Source: Mortierella sp. BCC40632 (Eukaryota; Mortierellomycota; Mortierellomycetes; Mortierellales; Mortierellaceae). From it: 64,000 nt of DNA. The DNA lies in assembly GCA_011634665.1 (NCBI GenBank), contig WAEK01000003.1, positions 1,892,001-1,956,000 on the forward strand, written 5' to 3'. Under the pieces are notes generated by a model. It searched no databases, had not been told where the DNA came from, and was given only the letters and a program-made list of their open reading frames with translations. A program made the position numbers and the translations under genes. Positions 12,694 through 23,612 of the stretch are shown here, in pieces. Numbering within the stretch: the first letter of the stretch is position 1; the number at the start of each line of letters is the position of its first letter.

Positions 12694-12819
12694 GAAAGCC
12701 ACGCATCGGCGGCTGAAATTACGTCACCGTATTTTCAGCCGCGATTGCATGCCGATCTGAGTGAAGCGAAATGCTTCTGTGTGTGTGCAACACACCAAAA
12801 AAATGCTATGAGACCTAAG
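12694..12819 (-). ncRNA. candidate Fanzor guide RNA (omega RNA) scaffold
   Basis: This is the 126 bases between the Fanzor stop codon and the proposed transposon end. In IS200/605 and IS607 TnpB and in described Fanzor loci, the guide RNA comes from the 3' part of the nuclease gene and the transposon end. Here three hairpins follow each other: 12781-12795 (5-bp stem GTGTG/CACAC), 12763-12777 (GAAGC/GCTTC, 5-nt loop) and a large one at 12703-12748. A guide would then be read from flanking DNA beyond 12694 on the minus strand. The structure is seen; transcription and function are inferred. Confidence 0.42.
12703..12748. repeat. 46-nt near-perfect bulged hairpin
   Basis: Arms GCATCG-g-CGGCTGAAA and TTTCAGCCG-CGAT-t-GC surround an inner TACG/CGTA stem with a TCAC tetraloop. 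In all there are 19 base pairs, one T-T mismatch and two single-base bulges. This could be a subterminal inverted repeat, an RNA structure, or both. Confidence 0.85.
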
Positions 12820-13890
12820 CTAATGTTCCCCTTCTATCTCTTGCCACTTCCGCTTGTGACACGGCGGCTGACTTGGCCGCTTCCATAAAGCAACGCCGTT
12901 GATATCCGTCGGTTGGAGATATTCGGGCCTTTCTTGAGTTTCGATAAACCCTTTGAGGACTCTTGCAATGTTCTCGCCTGCAATCAGGTCTCGGTGCTGG
13001 AACCATTGACACTTCTGGCAGTAAAGTCTCCGGATAGAGATTGTTTGTGCCAAAAAGTTTTGGCACCTTGGACATTTTTTTGATGAATAAAATTCATTCA
13101 CTCCGACAACTACATAACCGAGAGACCTTGCCTATGCACAAAGTACCAATGAAGACTGTCAGTACAGTGTAGGAGACAGGCCAGTTGATTGTAAACGTGA
13201 TTGGTGCATACCTTCCGAGTGAAGTAGTCAAGGAATGAACTGTGTCTCGAGGATAGTCCAGATGTTGAGGAAAATTCCCCGAGACCGATTCCAATTATCA
13301 CTTTGTCGGATTTGTCGCGCCTCGCGCCAATGTTACCGCCGACCATACGTAGTAAGCTGTCCGTGATCAGTCTGTACTCGGTATCCATTTCTCGTTTTAG
13401 ACAGCGCCTCATTCGATTGAATGTTTGGTCGTGACCATTATAGAAACTGTCGAGGTATTGCCAATAATTGGCTACTTGATCGAAATAGGAAGACATGCTA
13501 CAGTCCTTGCCACGTCGCGCCGGAAGTAAAGATTCCACATCTTTGATGGACCTGGGGCCATGCCCATCCTGGTCCGGTATTGTTTTGCGTTGTTTTTTTT
13601 CTTCAAGCCATCGCCTGAATTTGAATAATGGTTGGTAAGTTGCCTTTTGTTTGACAACCAGGTTGATAAACCTAGCTCGATCCTTATCCATCTCTTGTCC
13701 GTTTTCTTCTACATCCATATTGATCGTTTTGCCGTGTCTGTTTTTGCCACCTCTACATCCTCGTTTTTTTTTTTTTTCCTCCTCGTTTTCTCTTGCCTCG
13801 ATTCTTCCTTTTTCTGCTTTTGGGGTTATTGCCGTCGGGTAGAATGGCACATGCCCCAACAACGCAGGTCACGCCTAGGTCGATACCGAG
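12820..13890 (-). other. Fanzor RuvC and zinc-ribbon core
   Basis: RuvC-I Asp lies in GIDLG (about 13880). FINLVVKQKATYQPLFKFRRW is a conserved Fanzor helix region, followed by the RuvC-II region and NEFYSSKKCPRC. The zinc ribbon is C-x2-C near 13048-13060 and C-x2-C in LYCQKCQ. The last acidic residue is in QHRDLIAGEN. Fanzors use a relocated glutamate, and the Glu of NEFYSS is the likely one. All catalytic and zinc-binding residues I can place are intact, in contrast to the frameshifts upstream. Confidence 0.82.
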
Positions 13891-16850
13891 ATATGAAACG
13901 TCCTTGGTTTCGTCTTGCGAACAATCCCAAAGTTCACGAACATCCTGAACAGAGCTTGCGACATTTCGTATTTCTTTCAAGAATCCGTCAGTTCCTCCGG
14001 TATCCGACGTGATACGACTGGGCATGCGAGCTGCACTGTATCTCTTGAAGCGAACTGAATTGAGCTCTCGTATCTTGAAAGCAAGCAGCCGAAGCAAGCT
14101 CCCATTCGTCTGAATGGAGCCTCGTAACACGTATCCTTTCTCATTGTACTCTCGTGGGTCAAACGAGGGATCCCTGAGTTCGTTGATATGGTCTTCGGTC
14201 TGTTGAAATGTGAAGTGCCGGACCAATGCCTTTAACCCTGCCTTTCCCTTCTGTCTTGAGGTGAGTCCCTCCACTGAGGTATCCAAGATAAGGTGCTTAA
14301 TTAGGCTGCCGGGTTCCTGTCCAGGTAGCCAATCGCGGACAAGTGCTATTTGTGTAAACTCGCTCTCCTCGGTACCATCCATTATCCCCTTTAGGTGTGC
14401 TTGTAACTCGGGTACCTTTGATAGAAACTGTCCCACCTCGTACTCCGTAAAATTCATAAAGCCATCTGCGAAAGGTGACAATGGGATTGTCTGCCACGGG
14501 CGGGCGACGAGGCTGTTAAACCACGCGAATGACTCGAAGACCGGGACGTGCTTCCGCATTCCCATATCGAAATTAAACACGATGGGCCATCGTCCTTGTC
14601 CTCTTTGCCGGCATAGCTAATTTTTGATGACAAAAGTATGAGTCAGTGGTTCGGCAGGCTAGTTATTGATTATTGATGTCATATCGAAGATTACTAACCT
14701 CTTCTGAGAGCTTTCGGCAGCCTTGCCGCCAGTGTTTCTTCAATGCAGTTGCGAGTTGCTTGGCTACCGATCTCACAAGTGACGACGGAGTAAAGTCTTT
14801 TTTGTTTGGTGGATTGAGAAAGTCCTTCGCGTCTGGTTCAGGTAACAAGCCTAGAGTTTGTAGACGCTTGATAAACTTGTTGACTACTGCACCGGTTCCG
14901 CTTTTCTTGGTCGAGAGATTCCCGCTGTACAGATAAGTCATAAGTGAGTGGATAAACGCGCCTGTTTTGTCCTTGTCTGCGGGGCAGTCTTCCACACAAA
15001 TCGCGTCGCTTGCGCCGGTGCTTTTTCGTCTTCATCCTCGTGAGGACAAAGATAGTCTAAGAACGCTTGGTCTTCATTACAGATGTCACCATCAGCTAAC
15101 ACTATCACATCGAGATATCGGCCAAGGAGTTCTTCGCATCGGCGTTTGACACGAGAAGCTTCCCGGACGGCTTTCTGGATACATGAAACAACTTGGCTCG
15201 CAAGTGTTTGATCTGGGACAGCCTTTTCAACATTGGTCTTGAGGGAGCCCATATCGAGGGAAACCGTGGGGTGCTCCCATTCCATCTCCTGCAACAGTTT
15301 TTTTTTACTAGCGTTTTTTATCTTGTTTCGGATCTTTGGTATCTTCTTCGCAGGTACCGGTTGCGTGGTTGAACTGACATTTCCTCCCGGTTGCGTGTTC
15401 GAACTGGCATCCCCCCCCGGTTGCATGGTTGAACTGGTATTACCCTCCAGTTGCGTGGCTGCACCGGCATTTTCCCCTGTGAGGTTTCCACTGGTATTGA
15501 AGCAGCTTGTCTGGTGGATCGTACCTCTTAGTCGCTTCATTTCGTTGTTTGTAAGAATATCTCTTTCGACCTTGTCTGTCATTGGTAAAGAAGGGTCGAT
15601 GCTTAATCGTAGCCACTGGCTCTTGATTTTCGAGCAAACTCCTATCGATGTATCGTATGTACAAGAGATTGATTAACATGTTTTTTTTTTTTTTTTTTTT
15701 TGCACAAACCAAAAGGAATAGGTGTTAACCCCACCTTCTTCTCTCTTTCCGAGCCAAATAGTCTGCTCTCCGCTGCTCTCTCTGGTTCTTGATGATGTCT
15801 GACAGGCGTTTGCGGAGGACACCGACATCCTTGTCGCATTCGCTGAATGGACTGGTAGCGGTAACGGACGTCTGCTTGAGGGTTGCGAAAACCCGGGTTG
15901 AAATTGCAAAATCTTCTTTGCTGATATTCTTGGACTGAACGCGATCGTGTAACAAGTACTCCCGTACTATTTTCTCAACGTCTGTGAGGAAAAGAAAGTT
16001 AGATAAAAAAAAACAATCGGAAGAACATACCGTTGCAGTCGTTCATTTCATCGCAACCATTACAGTACCTTCGCCCAAAAGTTCTCTGATAATTGTGTAA
16101 TTGGATTCGAGTCCAAGTGAAAATACATTTTTGCTGTAATCGTTATGACTGACAATTGCAAGAGCGAGAAGCTGATTGTCATCAAAGTCCAGCGAGTCAA
16201 GGACAGCCGACTTGTCGTAAACTTGGTACCATACTCTCTTCCAACAGCCCATTGGTCGCCAAAGCTGTCGAACTGCACGGTAAACAAGAAGATCGCTGTC
16301 TTTTGAAACGACGATATCTTGAGGTTGACAATCTGTGGCGATCTCGATATCAGCTTCCGTGATACACCATCTTACATCCCATCCGTTCTCAAACATGTAG
16401 TCAAAGAATCCTCTTCGATCACTTTCTTGCCAATGGAACGCCTTCCGCAAATATTTGCTGACATTGTTTATGTGATGCTTTTTAACTGTTTTTCTGCTTG
16501 ATACTCGTTGTTCGATGTTATCAAGGGCATGGTTAGCTCGATCAAGAGATTTTTGGCGTAACCCTGCTCGGTGAAGTTGAGTAGCCTCTTTTTCCTTTGC
16601 TTGTCCGCCGTCGATAAACCACAATATCGTCCTTGCCACCAAGCCGAGTGATGGTCTCTTCGAGGATCTTGTGAGCAATGGCTGGATTATCGTAATGATG
16701 GGAATAAGCATAGTTAATTGTCGGATAAAAGGATGATAAAAGATCAACTCTGATCTTAGTTCCGGACGATGGTGGATGCGGTGGCTGTGAGTGATTTTTT
16801 GGGTGGTACCCCTTTCTTCGAATGAATCCCCATAGTCCGATGACTCCCAT
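12820..16850 (-). CDS. XPG/FEN1-like nuclease fused to Fanzor (eukaryotic TnpB-like RNA-guided nuclease)
   Basis: Five exons: 16850-16069, 15981-15730, 15641-14699, 14616-13212 and 13131-12820. The four introns are 87, 88, 82 and 80 bp with GT-AG ends. Phases agree throughout if three single-base frameshifts are allowed: near 16613-16622 (extra T), near 14990-15030 (one base short), and in an A14 run at 13764-13777 (one A too many). The model gives about 1230 residues. The N-terminus MGVIGLWGFIRRKG, the acidic motif IRVDLL, a frameshift-interrupted IDGG, and ITEADIEIA plus VSKDSDLLVY mark an XPG/FEN1 nuclease. The C-terminal half is Fanzor: GIDLGVTCVVGA (RuvC-I), IIGIGLGEF, VNEFYSSKKCPRC, a four-Cys zinc ribbon, and HRDLIAGENIARVL (RuvC-III). 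Two separate genes split near 15.6 kb remain possible. Confidence 0.85.
15361..15480 (-). repeat. 30-bp tandem repeat, four copies, in the Fanzor linker
   Basis: Four 30-bp units start at 15361, 15391, 15421 and 15451. They encode a 10-residue repeat such as QPGGNVSSTT, a flexible linker between the XPG part and the Fanzor part. Confidence 0.9.
15730..16850 (-). other. XPG/FEN1-like nuclease part of the fused gene
   Basis: The ATG at 16850 gives MGVIGLWGF, the classic XPG N-terminus. Asp in IRVDLLSSFY and in the IDGG region match the first two metal ligands, and the XPG-I motif is EADIEIA...VVSKDSDLL. LALAIVSHNDYSKNVFSLGL resembles the following helix-hairpin segment with its conserved Asp. 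Structure-specific flap nuclease activity is inferred. The single-base frameshift falls exactly at the second acidic motif. Confidence 0.75.
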
Positions 16851-17002
16851 CAAGAAACTGATTGCGATGGCGCATGGGGTCAGAGGACAAGGTTGGAAGA
16901 CAGAAGCCTTTTTATTGCTTGTGAGAAATGTGGCTTAAGCGACCCAGAAAATGATATCAGGTGCTTTGCATGATTGCATCGTTCTCATCAACCACATCAG
17001 CA
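16851..17002. promoter_or_regulatory. internal divergent promoter of the transposon
   Basis: This 152-bp gap between the start codons of the XPG-Fanzor gene (-) and the transposase (+) must contain both promoters. I see no clear TATA pair or repeated motif. Confidence 0.45.
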
Positions 17003-19590
17003 ATGCATCCCTTGACAGCCAGAGACATCTTGCCCTACTCGCCTGACTATGACATTATCCATGCCATTGTCAGCCCCTCATCCTATCCCTGTTGATTCAC
17101 CTATTCCTCTTCGAATGGTCTTTCAGTCGATGGATTTAAACAGTTCTGGAACCAAGAACGAGATGCCTTCCAATGGCTACGCTGCAGCGAAGAAAACTCT
17201 CGCAGTATTGTCTTTGACAATGGAAGCTTGGACAACCCCTTCCAACTCATAAGGAATTGCACATAGGGCCAGGCCGACCAAGGAGCTTCGACTGGACAGT
17301 ACGATATGATTGCAGGCGGCGGCCCTCGAGTAAAAAACACATCTACAAAGGGAATCAGTTGGTACAGGATGCAAGGCGCATATCAGAATCCAGAAGCCCA
17401 TGGGGAACGACTGTGTCGTTGTCGAGTATTATTGGAAACACAACCACGGAACTTCTATGTCAGACAGGGGCACGTTTGCCCTTGGGTGCGAATGAGTTAA
17501 ATTGGATCAAGTCGAACGTCGACCAAGGACTTGACTGGAAGGGAATCCAAAACGACTCATACCCAGCGAAGACAACCTCTGCTTGGTAAGTCATTGCCAC
17601 TCAATGCAACAGTGATGAGTCTACAAATACTAAGAACCTTTCCAACAAGCTTGAACACAACAGTGCTCTCTCCTCTAGTCTATTGATCAACTACAAGGAT
17701 GTGCATGGCGTGTTTTATCGTCGGCAGATGAAAGAGGCCACTAAAGACCAGGATATCTTCAAAAGCGTTCACCTCTGGATCAAGGACATCAAGATGAGAG
17801 GAGGAGAAGGCATGTTCCAGATCGAGACGGAAGGCAAAAGAGAAGTCGTACATGATTGCATGGTGCACAAAATTCCAGTTAGGGGTAGGGTTAAGTATGA
17901 ATTTACGTTAGTATCACTATGCTAGTGCATTCATAGTCGACTCTAATCTACTTCATTGTATGCGTGCCCCGTTAGATTATGCATCGCAACTGCCTCATAG
18001 CTTGCATGGACTCCACACATAAAGTGTTCAGACCGTTGATGCCTAATGTCAAAAAGATCAGAGAAGCTTCGGCTTTGTTTACCATCCTCGTCAAGGATGT
18101 CGTGTTACAGAAAGGCTTTCCCATTGCATACTTGATTTGCAGTACCGAATCCACGTAAGAAATTGGCTCTGTTCCAGTAAAACTAGTAGCTTGAACCATG
18201 GCATCGTCCCTAACTAAGGTCTGTAGGTTTCTGCTCAAGAAGTGGCTAAGCTGGCTCAAGGATACATGCCAGTTTAAAGTGTCAAAGTTCATGATGGATT
18301 GCTCGCCAATAGAGACGGAGGCTGTTCAAGCCATCTTCCCTCAAACTGCCATCTATTATTGCCTCTTCCATGTGGCCCAGATATGGGAGAGGCGCATGAG
18401 AAAAGATTGCAATGTACGCGAGAGTTATCGTGAATGATATCAAAAGCCATTGACATTCATTAAATTAACGGGTCTTGCTCTCCGATAGAAGAGACACTGG
18501 GGCCAAATGGAGCCTGCACTTAAAGCCATACGCGGTGCTAGATCAAATGAGGAGCTGGATGGATTGTGGCAAAAGTTTAAAGTCGCCTTTCCAGGGACTG
18601 AACGCTTTTGTACTTTCCTTGAGCGAAATTGGCTTAGTTGCGAAAAGAGAATGAAGTGGGTACTTTTCGTCCGAGAGGTATGCGGAATGATTTGCTATGA
18701 TGGGTGAGATATGGACTTCTCCACTCAAATCTCTTTTGTCGCCAATAGAATTATCAACATGTCGACACAAACAATCTATTGGAATCATGGTTCCATACCC
18801 TCAAATCTCATTACCTCGATGGCAAGACTGGATACAGGGCTGATGTTGTCATGTTCTTGCTGCAAGGAGAGATAGAAAGAGACTTCAAGGCTCAACTTCT
18901 CAAGGTTGATCATGGCGTTCAACCAGTGAAGCACTCTGAGTATGATGGTGAGAGAGAAAAGGAAGCCATGGCATTGGATGTTGGTACCGCCAAAGCAATG
19001 GTTGCAGAGAACGTAGCAGCCCATGCGGTATGTATCAACAGGTACCTACTCTATTAATACTGTGTGGGATTAATCCTGACCGCTGTACACTATTGCAGTT
19101 CATTGTCAAATCCTTTAGCGTTCCTGGAGTAGAGTATTCGGTAGCTTTGGATCACGAGAAGGATGCCCTTTGCTCATGTTCGTGTCCCGACTACACGAGA
19201 CATCGGATACCCTGCAAGCACATGTACCTAATTGCAAGGATCTACGGTAGGCATAAAATCGCCTACTTTGAGCGAGCCAGAGAAACTCGGATACAGGAGT
19301 CAAAACTTTCTGAAAAGGCTTCAGGATTCCCTCGAGAGAGCATTATCTCACCAGACCTGATCTACCAGCTGGAGGTACAAAGGAAAGTTAGACAAAGAGA
19401 TGAGAAAATGAAAAGGGAAGAAGCTAGAGCAGCAGAGATGAAAGATAGCTACGCCAAGTTGAAGAGACTCTGGAGTGAACTGAGCGTTATTATTGACAGT
19501 CCCAGAAAGCGCCATTGTGCATGGAAGGATCTCCAAGGCACCGTTGCCAAGCTAGAGGAGACTGTGAACTTAGCCCAAGAACTCAAATAA
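17003..19590 (+). pseudogene. MULE (Mutator-like) transposase with SWIM zinc finger, decayed 5' part
   Basis: Start ATG at 17003 (MHPLTARDILPYS). Exons are about 17003-17585, 17679-17906, 17976-18154, 18227-18413, 18489-18703, 18749-19027 and 19099-19590. The 5' exon holds a DNA-binding-like region (FWNQERDAFQWLRC, then EYYWKHNHG). It is broken by an in-frame TAG near 17250 and by frameshifts near 17090, 17405 (GGGG) and 17493 (GGG). The catalytic core is readable: Asp in LIACMDSTHK, Asp in FMMDCSPIETEAV followed by YYCLFHVAQIW, and Glu in TNNLLESWFHTLK. The SWIM motif is CSCSCPDYTRHRIPCKH. A one-base mismatch is also needed at the 18703/18749 junction. A Lys/Glu-rich coiled tail ends the protein. 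Confidence 0.85.
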
Positions 19591-19632
19591 ACAGTCCTCT
19601 GGCATATTTACAGCCAAAATTGTGACATATCC

Positions 19633-19640
19633 GGTAGTGG
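19633..19640. repeat. right target-site duplication candidate
   Basis: Second copy of GGTAGTGG, directly upstream of the RPN11 promoter. Confidence 0.4.
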
Positions 19641-19643
19641 TGG

Positions 19644-19651
19644 TGACGTCA
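19644..19651. promoter_or_regulatory. CRE/ATF-type site TGACGTCA
   Basis: A perfect palindrome 143 bp upstream of the RPN11 start, just outside the proposed transposon end. bZIP factors of the ATF/CREB type bind this sequence. A related TTACGTCA lies at 12719-12726 inside the left terminal hairpin. Confidence 0.4.
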
Positions 19652-19793
19652 GCATTTTTTTTCTTTTCCGCTTCAAAACGCGTGGTCCCTTCCAAGGGAC
19701 CTTCGTAACCATTCACATTTGTCTTTTTACTTCTCTTCTTTTTTCTTCAAGAAACACGACTCATTTTTACGAGCACCTAATCTACTACCAACA

Positions 19794-21327
<1,534 letters not shown>

Positions 21328-21353
21328 AGGGTCTGTCTGCTGATATTGCACCA

Positions 21354-21356
<3 letters not shown>

Positions 21357-21392
<36 letters not shown>
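21357..21392. repeat. (CA)n microsatellite
   Basis: About 18 CA units in the RPN11 3' flank. Confidence 0.9.
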
Positions 21393-21396
<4 letters not shown>

Positions 21397-21575
21397 TTCC
21401 CGTAGCTTCTCCCTCCTCCTCTCCTTCCTTCCTGTCCTATGATCCCATTCCCATTCTTGTAGAATAAACAAAAAGAACAAAAAAAAAAATCGATACTTTT
21501 TTCTTTTCAATATTTATCGAGTTTCTACTTGTTTTTGTTTTTGAATGCAGCTTTCATCTCCTGGTATCATCAGCC

Positions 21576-22683
21576 CTAAGCTTCCTTAGCAGTAGCGATA
21601 AAAGCCTAGAAGTGACAAGAAGAAAAAAAAAGGCATGCTTCGGTTAGAAAAGGTTATTGAGATCAAAAAATGGAAGTGAAAGCCAATAAAAGTATCGAGT
21701 CGCGATTTAAGCAGAAAGAAAAAAAAAGAAAGAAAGAAAGAAAAAATAGAGAGAGAGAGACTCACATTCTGAGCCTTCTGCACCAGTTCCTTAAACTCCT
21801 GAACCTCTGCCCAGCAATCCAAGGACCTCTCTGGGTTCTTCTTGTAACAGGCCACCAATGCGTCCTGAGCCTTGATGACCTCCTCGGGCAAGACCTTGAC
21901 ATGCTTTCCAGGGGCATGTTTGGCCAATTGATCCATCTCCTGCTCTGTGACGACAGCGTTGGCGTTGGTGCTCGATTTGTAGTTCACAAATTCGGATTCC
22001 TGCTTCTCGGCCTGGATCTTGGCCAACTCTGCATGCACACGCTGGCGAACCTGGTTTTCAATATCCTGAGCAGATCCAGCGACGGGCTGATAGAGAAAAG
22101 AGTACCACAGGGAACATTTAGAAAAAAAAAAAAAAAAAAAAAAAAAAGAAGAGGACGCGCGTTAGATATGCTGTTGATCAATAGGAGAGAAAGAGTAGTT
22201 CGGTATCTGTCTCGATCGGAATCAGGGGGATTGAATTACCTGCGACTCTGCAATCTGATTCGCGAACGAGGAAGAGATCTATTCCAACGAGTCCCGCATT
22301 ATTTCGAGCAACGATCCATCCAAAAAAAAAAAAAAAAAAAAAAAAGGTGTTCCATCAGTCAGCAAAAGGTTCTTTTTTTTTCAAATGATGGCATAATGAG
22401 ATGGCCGGAGATGGCTCTTCTTCCTCTGTCCGTATAGGATGCCACCTCCCAAGTTTCATTCATCCTTGCGCACTCCTCCTCCACCCCTTTTCGGAACAAC
22501 AACAATAATAATAATAATAATTGTAAATAAACACAAATGAAGGATCGGAAGGTTGTCCTGGTTATAAATGTGGATTGAGGAAGAGTCAGAAACTAGATTT
22601 ACCCTGACAAGGACAGGATCCTCCTCATTGACAAAGACCATGGGCTTTGGTGGAGCGTCGCTCTTTGACTGTGAAGATCCCAT
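21576..22683 (-). CDS. MIC19: MICOS subunit Mic19-like CHCH protein
   Basis: Four exons: 22683-22603, 22278-22240, 22086-21766 and 21605-21576, phase 0 at every junction, 156 residues. The N-terminus MGSSQSKS fits an N-myristoylation signal, as in CHCHD3/Mic19. A charged coiled region follows, then the CHCH segment ACYKKNPERSLDCW with Cys120 and Cys131. The single C-x10-C pair followed by a Trp-Glu-Val segment is the fungal Mic19 form. Mic19 links Mic60 and Mic10 modules at mitochondrial crista junctions and is oxidised by Mia40. Introns include a poly-A run of about 27. Confidence 0.85.
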
Positions 22684-23612
22684 GATGTAGCTTGAGAGTG
22701 GAGTGGTGCCTATTGAAGTGTCGTTACTGAGGTTTCCCTTTTTTTTTCCCTCCCCTTCCCTCTGCCCTTCTCCCCCCGCTCCCCTCTCCCCTCCGGCGGG
22801 GCAAGGCACGGATCCATGGGTGGCTTGTATGAATGAACCTTGGAGAGACTTCAGCGAAGACTGTCCGACGAACGATTCCCGCTTTGACACACCCTTTTGC
22901 TCCTGCTCGACTATCACTCTCACTCTTCCTCTGACTTTTCCTTCTGAGCCAGATCAAGGCATTTATTCTTTTTTTAAGAAAAAAATATAAGTAGAACCTA
23001 CTGCCTGCTCAACAAGTCAACTGGCGCATGCTTTCTCTATTTCTCCTGTCTCTCTAGCATAAGCTCATATGTCCTGACCTGTCTTCAGGGATTCCTGACC
23101 GTGAAAGCATCGTATACCAAAGTTTTTGAAAGCACAAGTTGACGGATTCATCAACAGCTTTTTTTTTTTTTATCTTCTCCAGGATCGACTGTCTTTTTGA
23201 TTCCGATGAAGCATAGCAGTTTTTTTTTGGTGGTAGTAGTAGTAGTACAAGACGTTTCCTCTGCAAAAAGGCGAAGAGACACTTCTTCAGAACTATATAG
23301 AGTTGATAGTGCCGTGACACACTTCCATACCAATAGAGCTGTGTAAAAGAGCGAGTAAGAAAGCAGTAGAAAGATGGGTCCTGGCCCATTAGATGATGAT
23401 AGAAATAAAAAAAAAAAAAAAAAAAAAAAAAAAGATATAGTATATTGCAAAAAAAAAATCAAAAAAAAAATTACAGAATCCACCTCCAGTTAGAACAGAT
23501 TTCTACTTTATCAAAAAACAAGCAGCTTTTTTTTTTATCCACAAGAGAGAACTCTTTCTCTCTTATACATTTTTTTTTTGTTATTGTCTTTTTTTTCTTT
23601 TTCCTTTTTTTC
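22684..23612. other. intergenic between MIC19 and CCT7
   Basis: Promoter side of MIC19 and 3' side of CCT7. A-runs at about 23407-23434 and several T-runs. No gene is seen. Confidence 0.6.

Larger units (their letters stand above)
12694..19632. mobile_element. MULE-type DNA transposon carrying an XPG-Fanzor gene
   Basis: A 6.9-kb element with a MULE transposase on + (17003-19590) and a divergent XPG-Fanzor gene on - (16850-12820). Ends are proposed from an 8-bp direct repeat (GGTAGTGG at 12686-12693 and 19633-19640). Weak terminal similarity supports them: bases 18-30 counted inward from each proposed end agree at 10 of 13 positions (GGCTGAAATTACG versus GGCTGTAAATATG). It lies between the divergent host genes IST1 and RPN11. 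Both encoded genes carry frameshifts and the transposase has an in-frame stop, so this copy is probably not autonomous. Gene content is firm; exact end coordinates are tentative. Confidence 0.72.

Noticed and set aside
12710..12760. Alternative left terminal repeat starting at ATTACGTCACC, matched to GATATGTCACA near 19625
   Set aside because: The match needs several gaps. The ungapped alignment based on the 8-bp duplication is simpler, though the ends stay tentative.
15440..15712. Minus-strand frame with poly-Lys start in the Fanzor region
   Set aside because: It runs through the intron T-run and is out of frame with the conserved Fanzor exon.
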